A stretch of 7,257 nucleotides of DNA from Rhodospirillales bacterium (GTDB lineage Bacteria; Pseudomonadota; Alphaproteobacteria; Rhodospirillales; Casp-alpha2). How positions within the stretch are numbered: the first letter of the stretch is position 1; each line of letters starts with the position of its first letter. The translations under genes and the position numbers were made by a program. A model generated the notes under the pieces. The model saw only the letters and a list, made by a program, of their open reading frames with translations, had not been told where the DNA came from and searched no databases. Where the stretch lies: contig JANQIJ010000287.1 in the NCBI GenBank assembly GCA_028282185.1, positions 1 to 7,257 on the forward strand, written 5' to 3'. Shown here in pieces: positions 1 to 6,713 of this stretch.

Positions 1-395
1 CGGCAACCCCGACGGCGTCGGTGGTGCCCGCACCTGACGAAGCGGCAAAGCCGACGACGCCCCGCCCGGCACCGGCGGTCAACGGCGGGGGCAAGGCGCG
101 TCCTGGCCGCAAACGGCCCGGTTTGCGCCCCCGGCCGAGGGCGAAGAAACCAGCACCCGCGGCGCCACCTGCCCCAGAGGCGTCGGAGCAACCCTTGGTT
201 TTGACCGACGGCGACCCACCCGCCGCGCCGCAGCCCGCACCACCGCCGCCCACCACGGCCGAACCGGTGGTCGCCGCCCCCGCGCCGGCGCCCGCCGCTG
301 CCCCGGCAAGGCCAAAATCGAGCCGTAAACCCGCCCCTTCAAGTGACGACCCTTACGCTGATATACTGAACGCCATGGAGCACGAGCGGCGGTAA
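1..395 (+). CDS. C-terminal part of an unidentified Pro/Ala-rich protein (5' truncated by window edge)
   Basis: The reading frame is open from base 3 to the TAA at 393-395 and has no stop before the window edge, so the gene probably begins upstream. A GTG at 21 could serve as a start, but no convincing ribosome binding site precedes it. About 130 residues are visible. They are dominated by Pro, Ala, Lys and Arg: a basic stretch at roughly residues 25-45 of the visible part, long Pro/Ala runs, and a short non-repetitive end (DDPYADILNAMEHERR). No catalytic motif, membrane segment or known domain is present; it reads as a disordered tail. The stop lies 55 bp before an HlyD-type secretion adaptor on the same strand, so the missing part could be a partner in type I secretion such as the ABC transporter, but nothing visible proves that. 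GC-rich DNA keeps frames open by chance, yet strong codon bias and the good downstream spacing support a real gene. Confidence 0.55.
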   Translation, partial: ATPTASVVPAPDEAAKPTTPRPAPAVNGGGKARPGRKRPGLRPRPRAKKPAPAAPPAPEASEQPLVLTDGDPPAAPQPAPPPPTTAEPVVAAPAPAPAAAPARPKSSRKPAPSSDDPYADILNAMEHERR

Positions 396-450
396 CGGAT
401 CGGCCCGGAAAGCCGGGTTCACGCCTTCGATTCCCGCCGACAACCGAACG

Positions 451-1767
451 ATGGAACAGCAAAAAAATCCGCCTCAGGCATCCGCCCTGGACGAGCTGCT
501 TATCAGGCGGCCGATGCCGTCCATGCGCCTGGTCGCCTGGCCGATCATGATCTTGATCACGACCCTGCTGGTTTGGGCCAACTTCGCCAAGCTGGACGAA
601 GTCAGCGTCGCGCCTGGCAAGGTCGTGCCCCAAGGCAAGACCAAGGTGATCCAACACTTGGAAGGCGGCATCGTCGAAGAGATTTTCGTCAACGAGGGCG
701 ACACCGTGGCCCAGGGTGACCCCTTGCTATTGCTCGACCTGGCCTCCGGCGGCACCAATCGCGAGGAACTGCAGGTCCGCCTGGACAGCGAGTTGGCGAC
801 GCGGTCACGGCTGCAGGCCGAGGCAGAGGGCCGCCGCCTTCGCTTCCCGCGTTCGCTCGAGGCGCGGCAACCGGCCCTGGTCGAAGCGCAGCGTCAGGCC
901 CATGAAGCCCGGCAGCGTGAGCTCGAGGCCTCGATCAGCGTGCTGAAGGAACAGATCAAGCAACGCGAACTGGACGTCACCGAACTTCTGGCCAGGCAAA
1001 AGGCGGTCAAGCGCAACCACGCTTTGGCCCGCGAACGCTTGCAGATGTCGGCCTCGCTGTTGGCCGAGGGCCTGACCGCCAGGATCGAGCATTTGGAGTT
1101 GGAAGCCGAGGTCGAGGATCTGGATGGGGAGATGAAGGGCCTGGAGCCCGCGGTCCCCCGCGCCCGCGCGGCGGTCGAGGAAGCGAGAAAGCGGGTTGCC
1201 GAATCCGAAGAGGGTTTCCGCCGCGAAGCCCGCGAGGAACTCAGCAAGGTCGAACAGCAGATCGCCCGCATTCAGGAACTGATCGTCGAGGCGGAGCGCC
1301 AGGGTTCACGGTCCGAAATCAAGAGCCCGATCAACGGTATCGTGCAAAAGATGGTCGTCAACACCGTGGGCGGCGTGGTGCGGCCGGGCGATCCCATCCT
1401 TGAGATCGTGCCGACCGGCGACAAGTTGGTGGTCGAGGCCAAGCTGAACCCGACCGAGCGGGGCTTCATCGTCCAAGGCCAGGAAGCAACGGTGAAGATT
1501 TCGACCTACGATTTCGTGCGGTACGGCGGCCTTGACGGGCGGGTCATCAACGTCGCGCCGGACGCCAGCACGGACGAGAACGGCGCACCCTACTTCCGCG
1601 TCGTCGTCGAGACGAACAAGACCTACCTGGGCGAACGCGAAGGTCTGTTGCCGATCACGCCGGGCATGGAAGCCACGGTGGACATTCATACCGGTCGCAA
1701 ATCCGTCATGGACTTCCTGGTCAAGCCGGTATTGAAGCTGAAGGACGAGGCTTTCCGCGAGCGTTGA
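451..1767 (+). CDS. HlyD-family periplasmic adaptor (membrane fusion protein) of a type I secretion system
   Basis: The 438-residue product has the normal length and full domain order of type I secretion adaptors. A short cytoplasmic N-terminus is followed by one membrane segment at about residues 27-46. The first half of the lipoyl-like barrel-sandwich domain spans about 52-97 (APGKVVPQGK, LEGGIVEEIFVNEGD). A long Glu/Arg/Ala-rich coiled coil covers about 103-285. The second lipoyl half (IKSPINGIVQKM, starting near 290, then GGVVRPGDPILEIVP) and a C-terminal beta-barrel complete it. Such proteins bridge an inner-membrane ABC transporter and an outer-membrane TolC-like channel to export unfolded, often RTX-type, proteins in one step. 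The ATG at 451 gives the expected short cytoplasmic tail; its Shine-Dalgarno is weak. The gene follows the Pro-rich ORF by 55 bp. No ABC transporter, TolC or RTX substrate is inside the window, so the exported protein is unknown. PrtE/HlyD/LapC-like subtype cannot be decided by eye. Confidence 0.93.
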   Translation: MEQQKNPPQASALDELLIRRPMPSMRLVAWPIMILITTLLVWANFAKLDEVSVAPGKVVPQGKTKVIQHLEGGIVEEIFVNEGDTVAQGDPLLLLDLASGGTNREELQVRLDSELATRSRLQAEAEGRRLRFPRSLEARQPALVEAQRQAHEARQRELEASISVLKEQIKQRELDVTELLARQKAVKRNHALARERLQMSASLLAEGLTARIEHLELEAEVEDLDGEMKGLEPAVPRARAAVEEARKRVAESEEGFRREAREELSKVEQQIARIQELIVEAERQGSRSEIKSPINGIVQKMVVNTVGGVVRPGDPILEIVPTGDKLVVEAKLNPTERGFIVQGQEATVKISTYDFVRYGGLDGRVINVAPDASTDENGAPYFRVVVETNKTYLGEREGLLPITPGMEATVDIHTGRKSVMDFLVKPVLKLKDEAFRER

Positions 1768-1867
1768 TCGCCGATTTTTCGGTTTTCTGCCGACCGTCGG
1801 CCGCCATTTCCTTGCCACGAATTGACACCAAGTCAGCCGTCTCGCTCAACCGGCGCATGCTAACCAT

Positions 1868-1895
1868 TTGTTATTTTTTACCTATCTATTATAAA
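1868..1895 (+). promoter_or_regulatory. Candidate sigma70-type promoter for motA-motB
   Basis: An AT-rich island in otherwise GC-rich DNA carries TTGTTA (1868-1873) and TATAAA (1890-1895) with a 16-bp spacer. TATTAT at 1887-1892 is an overlapping alternative -10. It would give a leader of roughly 80 nt before the motA ATG at 1980. This suggests motAB can be transcribed independently of the secretion gene upstream. A perfect TTGACA at 1822-1827 has no -10 at a proper distance and is not used in this call. Flagellar sigma factors were not excluded. Confidence 0.45.
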
Positions 1896-1924
1896 CGAAG
1901 GAAGATTTCGGGGAACTCGTCGCG

Positions 1925-1949
1925 CCGGCCGCCCCGTGGGAGGGGCCGG
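1925..1949 (+). other. GC-rich hairpin in the motA leader
   Basis: CCGGCC at 1925-1930 pairs perfectly with GGCCGG at 1944-1949. A second, competing 5-bp stem (1931-1935 with 1942-1946) uses part of the same bases. The structure sits about 30 nt before the motA start and downstream of the candidate promoter, so it would form in the mRNA leader. No T-run follows it, so it is not an intrinsic terminator. A regulatory role is unproven. Confidence 0.35.
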
Positions 1950-1979
1950 ACCGTTTCGCGCTAAGGGGCTTGGGAATTC

Positions 1980-2780
1980 ATGTCGTATACGACCCTCATC
2001 GGTTTGTTGGGCGCGTTCGGACTGTTCATCGGTTCGATCGTCTTCAGTGCCGGTAACGATAACTTCCAGATCTTCCTCAGCCTGTCGAGCTTCACCATGG
2101 TCGTCGGCGGAACCTTCGCGTCGACGTTCATTTCCTACGAGCCGCGATACGTGATGCTGTCGCTGAAATTGATCTGGCGCATCCTGTTTTCACCCAAGGT
2201 CGGGCGCAACGTTCTCAAGTCCGAGGTCGGGCGCATCATCCGCTGGGCCTACACGGTGCAGAAAAGCGGGCCGCCGGCCCTTGAAAGCGAAGCCAAGAAA
2301 GCGGTTCGCGGCGACAAGTTCTTGAAATTCGGCGTCGAAATGGTGATCAGCGGCTATACCGGCGAAGAAGTACGGGAAATCCTGACCAACGCCATTGAAA
2401 GCACCTTCGGCCGCAACACGGTGCAGGTCGATATCTTGCGCAACATGGGCGGCGCGGCCCCGGCCTTCGGCATGATCGGCACCCTGGTCGGCCTGATCAT
2501 CATGTTGGATGGCCTGGGCGGCGACCCGACCCAATTGGGGGCCGGTCTCGCGGTCGCCCTGTTGACGACACTCTACGGCGTGCTGGCCGCCCGGATCATC
2601 TTCATGCCGGCCGCGACCAAGGTTCAACAGCGCGAAGAGATCGTTCGCTTCCGCAATTACCTGATCGCCGAAGGCTTGTCTCTGCTGGCCGACAAGAAGA
2701 ACCCTCGCTATATTGCCGATCGGATGAACAGCTTCCTGGACCCGGCCATCCACTTCAACATCGACAAGATGAAGAAGTAG
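1980..2780 (+). CDS. motA: Flagellar motor stator protein MotA (PomA-like)
   Basis: MotA is the inner-membrane subunit that, with MotB, forms the ion channel driving flagellar rotation. The 266 residues show four membrane segments (about 4-22, 31-51, 157-178, 187-208) with a large cytoplasmic loop between the second and third. The family signature is clear: APAFGMIGTLVGL (from Pro161) and AVALLTTLYG (about 191-200). Pro161 and Pro210 match the two conserved prolines of MotA. Thr168 and Thr196/197 sit where sodium-type PomA has its channel threonines. In the rotor-facing loop the GPPALE motif is kept with Lys95 and Glu102. The position where PomA carries an arginine next to that lysine reads Gln94. 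Start at ATG 1980 is set by the family N-terminus; AAGGGG lies at 1963-1968. motB follows after 37 bp, a typical motAB operon. Length and sequence look closer to Vibrio PomA than to E. coli MotA, which is longer. Coupling to Na+ rather than H+ is inference. Confidence 0.93.
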   Translation: MSYTTLIGLLGAFGLFIGSIVFSAGNDNFQIFLSLSSFTMVVGGTFASTFISYEPRYVMLSLKLIWRILFSPKVGRNVLKSEVGRIIRWAYTVQKSGPPALESEAKKAVRGDKFLKFGVEMVISGYTGEEVREILTNAIESTFGRNTVQVDILRNMGGAAPAFGMIGTLVGLIIMLDGLGGDPTQLGAGLAVALLTTLYGVLAARIIFMPAATKVQQREEIVRFRNYLIAEGLSLLADKKNPRYIADRMNSFLDPAIHFNIDKMKK

Positions 2781-2817
2781 CGGGCGAGAATCCTGGCCCG
2801 CTGCCGGAGAGCTTTCA

Positions 2818-3690
2818 ATGGGCGTTCCCGTCAAACCCAAACCGGAAGAAGAGAAAGAGGACTGGCTGGTCACCTATTCCGACGCCATAACCCTGTTGAT
2901 GGCGTTCTTCGTCATGCTGCTGACCTTCGCCGAATACGACATCCCAGCCTTCGAAGAGGCCGCCAAGGCGATCAAGGAGAACATCGGTTCGGGTGAAAAA
3001 AAGACGACCTCGGATCAACTGAAGGTCGAGATTGAGGACGTCGTCTACGAGGTTCAGGCAAACCAGGCGATCTCGGTGTCGAAGGTCTTGAAGGACGTCA
3101 TCATTGATCTGGATTCTCGGGCGTTCTTCAAGCCGGGGTCGGCCGAGCTTCGCGAAGCGGCCATTCCGGTTTTGGAAAAGCTGGCGAAGACCATCACCGC
3201 GCCGCGCTTCGAAACCTATAACATCCAGGTCGAAGGCCATACGGACGATGAACCGATCAAGACCGCGCAGTTCCCGTCAAACTGGGAACTGTCGACGGCG
3301 CGCGCGGCCCGTGTCGTCAGGTTCTTCGCGGAAGGCGGATACGTCCATCCGGTCAAGTTGAGCGCCGCAGGCTTTGCCGATCAGAAGCCCAAGGTCCCGA
3401 ACCGGGATGCCGACGGCAATCCAATCCCCGAGAACCAGGCGACCAACCGGCGAACCGCCATCCGTGTCGAACCGATGACCAACAAAGAAAAAGATGTATG
3501 GTACCAGTTCAAGGCCGAGGAGCGGGCGAAAGAAGAAGAGTTGAAGCGGGCCCAATTGCAGGCCGGTGGCGAGGCCGCGCAACCGGTAGACGGCGGCCCC
3601 GCAGCCGCCGACGGCCAACCGCGACCGCAGCCCGAGGGTGCCCAGCCACCGCCCGAAGGCGTCGAAGTGCCGGTTCCGCAAGGCCAGTAG
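2818..3690 (+). CDS. motB: Flagellar motor stator protein MotB (PomB-like) with OmpA peptidoglycan-binding domain
   Basis: MotB pairs with MotA, conducts the driving ion and anchors the stator to the cell wall. The 290-residue protein has a short charged N-terminus and one membrane helix at about 17-38. The helix carries the motif YSDAITLLMAFF, in which Asp22 matches the essential channel aspartate (Asp32 of E. coli MotB, Asp24 of PomB). A linker with the plug region follows (about 41-60). The OmpA-like domain covers about 95-218, with FKPGSAEL, VEGHTDDEPI (139-147), the WELSTARA helix (156-163) and NRRTAIRV (210-217), the usual peptidoglycan contacts. The C-terminus (about 221-290) adds a Lys/Glu-rich helix and a low-complexity Pro/Gln/Ala tail that the basic family lacks. 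GGAG at 2806-2809, 8 nt before the ATG, supports the start. The membrane helix and the following FAEYD stretch resemble PomB. A non-flagellar MotB-like role is possible but less likely. Confidence 0.94.
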   Translation: MGVPVKPKPEEEKEDWLVTYSDAITLLMAFFVMLLTFAEYDIPAFEEAAKAIKENIGSGEKKTTSDQLKVEIEDVVYEVQANQAISVSKVLKDVIIDLDSRAFFKPGSAELREAAIPVLEKLAKTITAPRFETYNIQVEGHTDDEPIKTAQFPSNWELSTARAARVVRFFAEGGYVHPVKLSAAGFADQKPKVPNRDADGNPIPENQATNRRTAIRVEPMTNKEKDVWYQFKAEERAKEEELKRAQLQAGGEAAQPVDGGPAAADGQPRPQPEGAQPPPEGVEVPVPQGQ

Positions 3691-3773
3691 CCTGCCATCC
3701 TGTCACCCGATCACAATAGAATGCGTTCTGCGGCCTCGTCTTGCCTTGGACCGAATCGCGATACACGCGCCTG

Positions 3774-3807
3774 CCTTGTCTATCGTCTGGCCTTGTTTAT
3801 CGTCTGG
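3774..3807. repeat. Imperfect 17-bp tandem duplication
   Basis: CCTTGTCTATCGTCTGG at 3774-3790 is followed directly by a second copy at 3791-3807 that differs only by C to T at the seventh base. The copies abut with no spacer. It lies outside genes, downstream of motB. Replication slippage is the simplest origin; no protein-binding role can be claimed. Confidence 0.85.
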
Positions 3808-3868
3808 GCTGTCGTCCGATCACACGGGAACATGCCGACCGAAGATGGTCGCACAAATTTCTCACATT

Positions 3869-3906
3869 CGATTTGACGAAGCAGCGGCGATTTGACGAAG
3901 CAGCGG
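3869..3906. repeat. Perfect 19-bp tandem duplication
   Basis: CGATTTGACGAAGCAGCGG occurs at 3869-3887 and again, identically and without spacer, at 3888-3906; the next base (C at 3888 and 3907) also matches. The identity implies a recent duplication or one preserved by selection. It sits about 60 bp beyond the stop of the MBL-fold gene, on the downstream side of both converging genes. Confidence 0.9.
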
Positions 3907-3964
3907 CCAACGTTGCGCCCGCTGGACCGATGTTCGAGGCACGGCCTGATGCCTGTCCCCAACG

Positions 3965-4795
3965 TTATTCGACAACCAGTTCCATGCCTTCGCGGCAGAC
4001 GAAGTTGCCTTCCCAGGCTTTTTCCGCCTCAATCGCAAGGTTGTCCATGAAATCGTCGTCATGCTCTGGATCATGGTGGAAGATCGCCTGGCGTTTGACG
4101 CCGGCTTCCCGGCAAAGCTTCATGCCTTCGTTCCAGGTCGAATGCCCCCAGCCAACCTTGGCGGGAAACTCTTCTTCGGTATATGTCGCGTCGTAGATCA
4201 CCAAATCCGCGCCGTCGATCAGACCCAGTATATTCTGATCCAATTTGCCGGGGACGTGTTCCGTATCCGTGACATAGCAAATCGCCGCACCACCGTGTTC
4301 AATGCGATACCCGGTCGCGCCGTTTGGATGGTTCAAGGGCGCGGTCTTGACGGTGATTCCATGCCCCAGGTCGAAGCTGTCGCCGGCGTCGAAATCCTCG
4401 AACCGCAGCTTCGCCTGCATCGCTTCCAACGGCACCGGAAACATGGGGTTGTGCATCTGATGCGACAGAATGTCCTGAATGCCTTCGTCGCCCCGGCTTT
4501 TCAGATGACCGGCCATGATGTGGATCGAACAGGCCGGATTGTAGGCCGGCACGAAGAACGGAAAGCCGTTGATATGGTCCCAATGGGTATGGGTCAGAAG
4601 AAGGTGCGAGGAGGTCATGCCGTCTTTCATGAACGACGCACCGAAGGACCGGATGCCGGTGCCGGCGTCCATGCAGAAACGATACCCACCGGCCTCGACC
4701 TCGATGCAACTGGTATTGCCGCCATACTTCATGTGCTGCGGCGTTGCGCAGGCAATGCTTCCCCGAACTCCCCAAAATTTAAGACGGATCGACAT
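3965..4795 (-). CDS. MBL-fold metallo-hydrolase (PhnP / cyclic-phosphodiesterase-like)
   Basis: The product is a soluble enzyme of the metallo-beta-lactamase fold, about 276 residues from this start. It begins with the subfamily hallmark FWGVRGSIA (7-15), then KYGGNTSCIEV (23-33) and MDAGTGI (42-48). The metal-binding motif THTHWDH (68-74) supplies the HxHxDH ligands. Further likely ligands are His156 (LNHPNG) and Asp177 (VTDTEH), and a C-terminal FHHDPEHDDD is present. Members are hydrolases of phosphodiester or similar bonds, often annotated near PhnP or 3',5'-cyclic-nucleotide phosphodiesterase; the substrate here cannot be read from sequence. I chose the ATG at 4795 because homologues start just before the WGVRGSI strand, although no good Shine-Dalgarno precedes it. 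ATG at 4825 and TTG at 4861 are in-frame alternatives, and a GGGAGGA lies about 21 nt before the 4825 start. The gene follows the SAM hydrolase gene by 130 bp on the same strand. Confidence 0.88.
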   Translation of the reverse strand: MSIRLKFWGVRGSIACATPQHMKYGGNTSCIEVEAGGYRFCMDAGTGIRSFGASFMKDGMTSSHLLLTHTHWDHINGFPFFVPAYNPACSIHIMAGHLKSRGDEGIQDILSHQMHNPMFPVPLEAMQAKLRFEDFDAGDSFDLGHGITVKTAPLNHPNGATGYRIEHGGAAICYVTDTEHVPGKLDQNILGLIDGADLVIYDATYTEEEFPAKVGWGHSTWNEGMKLCREAGVKRQAIFHHDPEHDDDFMDNLAIEAEKAWEGNFVCREGMELVVE

Positions 4796-4925
4796 GGGTT
4801 TCGCTGGCAACGCGGCGGCACGCATTAGCGACCGACGGCGCTGAAATCCTCCCTTCCCCAACAGGGCATACCGACTTTGTTTCCGTGGCCCATCAGATTT
4901 TCAAACCAAGCTCTTGTATAGGTGA

Positions 4926-5702
4926 TCAAAGCGCGCCTGTCACAGGTTGATTTCGACATAGCTCGATCGTCGTCCCCACCGACATACCTAGGTGAAGGTC
5001 CGCCCGCCCTCGATTACAGGCGATTTCGATCAAGCCGTTCGAATTCACGTACCAGAACGGCGTGTCTTCGGCCATGTTGCCGAAAGTCTTTTCGCCTTTT
5101 ATTTCAATATTGTGAACTAAAAGCGTGGCATTTGGCGAGAGATTTTCTTGCGATAGCCCGGAAACGCCGTTGCCGAAACGGTCGATGTAGATGATTTCCG
5201 ACAATCGATGGGGCCAATCCGCTCGGTCAAGGTGTGAAACCTCGATCGGTCGGAGTTTCTGGTCGGAGGACGTGTCCTGGTTCGGTGCGATTCCCTGCGC
5301 AACCTCCGCCACGATCGGCGCAAACAAATCCCGCCCATGGAACGTGTTGGACAAGCGCTTGGGCCGCCAGACGATTTCCCAAGCCTCGAGGTTCGGCCGA
5401 TGCCGACACGCCGGCGCCAAAAGACCGTTGTCCGGTCCAACGAACCACTGCCCGCCGGCGTGCAGAACCACGGGCAGCCTTTTGGTGCCGACACCGGGAT
5501 CGACCACCGTGAGGAAGGTCGTGCCTTCGGGAAATTCGTCCGCCAGAGCCGACAAAAGGTAGCCCGCCGCCTTGGGATTGAACGCCGGCGCGTCGTGCAT
5601 CAGATCAATCACCGGTTGGTCCGGCGCCAAGCGTTGCAGGACCGCCTTCACCTGTCCGACATACGGGCCTTCGAGCCCAAAATCGGTGAACAAGGCAATC
5701 AC
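4926..5702 (-). CDS. SAM hydrolase, adenosine-forming (SAM hydroxide adenosyltransferase, DUF62 family)
   Basis: This family splits S-adenosylmethionine with water into adenosine and methionine; it is related to the bacterial fluorinase and chlorinase. The 258-residue length fits. Motifs in order are LFTDFGLEGPYVGQ (4-17), the VVDPGVG loop (66-72), FVGPDNGLL (87-95), NTFHGRDLFAP (119-129), then YIDRFGN and VNSNGLIEIA in the C-terminal domain. The hydrolase triad Asp-Arg-His is present as Asp68, Arg75 and His122, which argues for water rather than halide as nucleophile. The start is GTG at 5702, preceded by GGAGGT with only 3 nt between. The N-terminal MIALFTDFG agrees with family starts, so this start is likely despite the tight spacing. 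The gene lies 95 bp downstream of rpoH on the same strand and may share its transcript. Its cellular role, possibly control of SAM level, is not established for this organism. Confidence 0.92.
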   Translation of the reverse strand: MIALFTDFGLEGPYVGQVKAVLQRLAPDQPVIDLMHDAPAFNPKAAGYLLSALADEFPEGTTFLTVVDPGVGTKRLPVVLHAGGQWFVGPDNGLLAPACRHRPNLEAWEIVWRPKRLSNTFHGRDLFAPIVAEVAQGIAPNQDTSSDQKLRPIEVSHLDRADWPHRLSEIIYIDRFGNGVSGLSQENLSPNATLLVHNIEIKGEKTFGNMAEDTPFWYVNSNGLIEIACNRGRADLHLGMSVGTTIELCRNQPVTGAL

Positions 5703-5787
5703 CGCACCTCCAAAACGTCGGCGCGGGATGATGGATGGCGGTGCTTGGCCCTGTACCGATGCATCACGCGCAACGTTACAGGCGTCG

Positions 5788-5797
5788 GCCCATGGGC
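5788..5797. other. Perfect 10-bp palindrome directly after rpoH
   Basis: GCCCATGGGC abuts the rpoH stop codon (5798-5800) without a gap. As an uninterrupted palindrome it cannot fold into a full hairpin, and there is no T-run, so it is not a terminator. It could be a protein-binding site or chance. Confidence 0.3.
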
Positions 5798-6682
5798 TCA
5801 GACTTCGGCCTGGCTGGCGGAAAGTTCGGCGGCAACGTGTTTCTGGATCTTCTCGAAGGCCCGGTTTTCCAACTGACGCACCCGCTCGCGGCTGATGCCG
5901 TAAACTTGACCCAAATCCTCCAACGTCGCGGGTTCGTCGCTCAGGCGCCGCTCGACGAATATCTCACGTTCACGTTCGGGCAGTTGAGCCATCGCCTCAC
6001 GAACCAGCGTGCGACGGAAATCCGTCTCTTCGCTGTCGCCGAACATCGCCTCCGGCGTGGGGCGCTCGTCAACCAGCGTGTCTTGGAATTCAACCGCGCC
6101 TTCCTCAAGCGAAACCGGCGCGTTCAACGACAAATCCCGGGTCGCCAACCGACGGTTCATGTAGGCGACATCATCGGCCGAAACACCGACTTCCTCCGAC
6201 AAGCGCCTGGCATCCTCGGGTTCCAATTCGCCGGTATCGGCGATCTTCAACCGGTTTTTCAGGTTGCGCAGGCTGAAGAACAGCTTCTTCTGCGACGCGA
6301 CCGTGCCCATCTTGACCAGCGACCATGATTTCAGGATGTACTCCGTGATCGCCGCCCGGATCCACCACATGGCATAGGTCGACAAGCGGAACCCGCGTTC
6401 CGGTTCGAACTTCTTTACGGCCTTCATCAGGCCGATGTTGCCTTCGGAGATCAGATCCGCGACCGGCAAGCCGTAGCCGCGAAATCCCATGGCGATCTTC
6501 GCGACCAGACGCAGGTGCGAGGTGACAAGCTGATGTGCGGCATCGACATCGCCGTGCTCGCGCCAACGCATCGCCAACATCTGCTCTTCTTCCTTTTCAA
6601 GAATCGGAAAGGTCCAGATTTCTCGGAAATACTGGCTAAGCCCGCCTTCGGACGGGACGGATGGCAAACTAATGGCGGTCAT
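5798..6682 (-). CDS. rpoH: RNA polymerase sigma factor RpoH (heat-shock sigma-32)
   Basis: RpoH directs RNA polymerase to heat-shock promoters for chaperone and protease genes. The 294 residues match the family (E. coli 284). Region 2 is complete: LVTSHLRLVAKIA (52-64), YGLPVADLISEGNIGLMKAV (70-89), FEPERGFRLSTYAMWWIRAA (92-111). The RpoH box QKKLFFSLR (131-139) distinguishes it from other group 2/3 sigma factors and is one residue from the classical QKKLFFNLR. Region 4 has a helix-turn-helix at about 253-275 (TLEDLGQVYGISRERVRQLE) that reads the -35 element. The ATG at 6682 is preceded by AAGGGA at a suitable distance and fits the family N-terminus. It follows a 46-codon ORF by 98 bp, with a hairpin between, and leads towards the SAM hydrolase and MBL-fold genes. 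Alphaproteobacteria often carry two rpoH paralogues; which one this is cannot be decided here. Confidence 0.97.
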   Translation of the reverse strand: MTAISLPSVPSEGGLSQYFREIWTFPILEKEEEQMLAMRWREHGDVDAAHQLVTSHLRLVAKIAMGFRGYGLPVADLISEGNIGLMKAVKKFEPERGFRLSTYAMWWIRAAITEYILKSWSLVKMGTVASQKKLFFSLRNLKNRLKIADTGELEPEDARRLSEEVGVSADDVAYMNRRLATRDLSLNAPVSLEEGAVEFQDTLVDERPTPEAMFGDSEETDFRRTLVREAMAQLPEREREIFVERRLSDEPATLEDLGQVYGISRERVRQLENRAFEKIQKHVAAELSASQAEV

Positions 6683-6713
6683 GTTTGTTTTCCCTTGCGG
6701 TCGATCAATGGCC

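Larger units (their letters stand above)
3691..3964. other. Non-coding convergent intergenic region between motB and the MBL-fold gene
   Basis: This gap separates two genes that are transcribed towards each other. I see no credible coding frame, RNA gene or canonical bidirectional terminator. The only hairpin of note is weak: AGGCA at 3937-3941 pairs with TGCCT at 3950-3954, without a T-run on either strand. The stretch does contain two separate short tandem duplications, listed on their own. Confidence 0.6.

Noticed and set aside
404..417. Small hairpin CCCGG-AAAG-CCGGG between the first ORF and the HlyD gene
   Set aside because: The 5-bp stem is followed by TTCACG rather than a T-run, so it is not a convincing terminator, and such stems are frequent in GC-rich DNA.
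1822..1827. Perfect TTGACA upstream of motA
   Set aside because: No -10-like hexamer lies 16-18 bp downstream, so it was not called a promoter.
2190..2873. 227-codon - strand frame opposite motA
   Set aside because: The motA protein is clear on the other strand; the His/Gln/Asp-rich antisense product is typical of a shadow frame.
3937..3954. Possible terminator hairpin after the MBL-fold gene
   Set aside because: Only a 5-bp stem, with no T-run on either strand.
4061..4828. 255-codon open frame on the + strand opposite the MBL-fold gene
   Set aside because: It is antisense to a gene with full motifs, its product has no recognisable motif, and GC-rich DNA commonly keeps the opposite strand open.
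5735..6328. 197-codon + strand frame opposite rpoH
   Set aside because: The opposite strand encodes an unmistakable RpoH; this frame is a shadow.
6683..6700. RNA thermometer (ROSE or fourU type) at the rpoH start
   Set aside because: The ribosome site AAGGGA has no nearby U-rich partner that would mask it.
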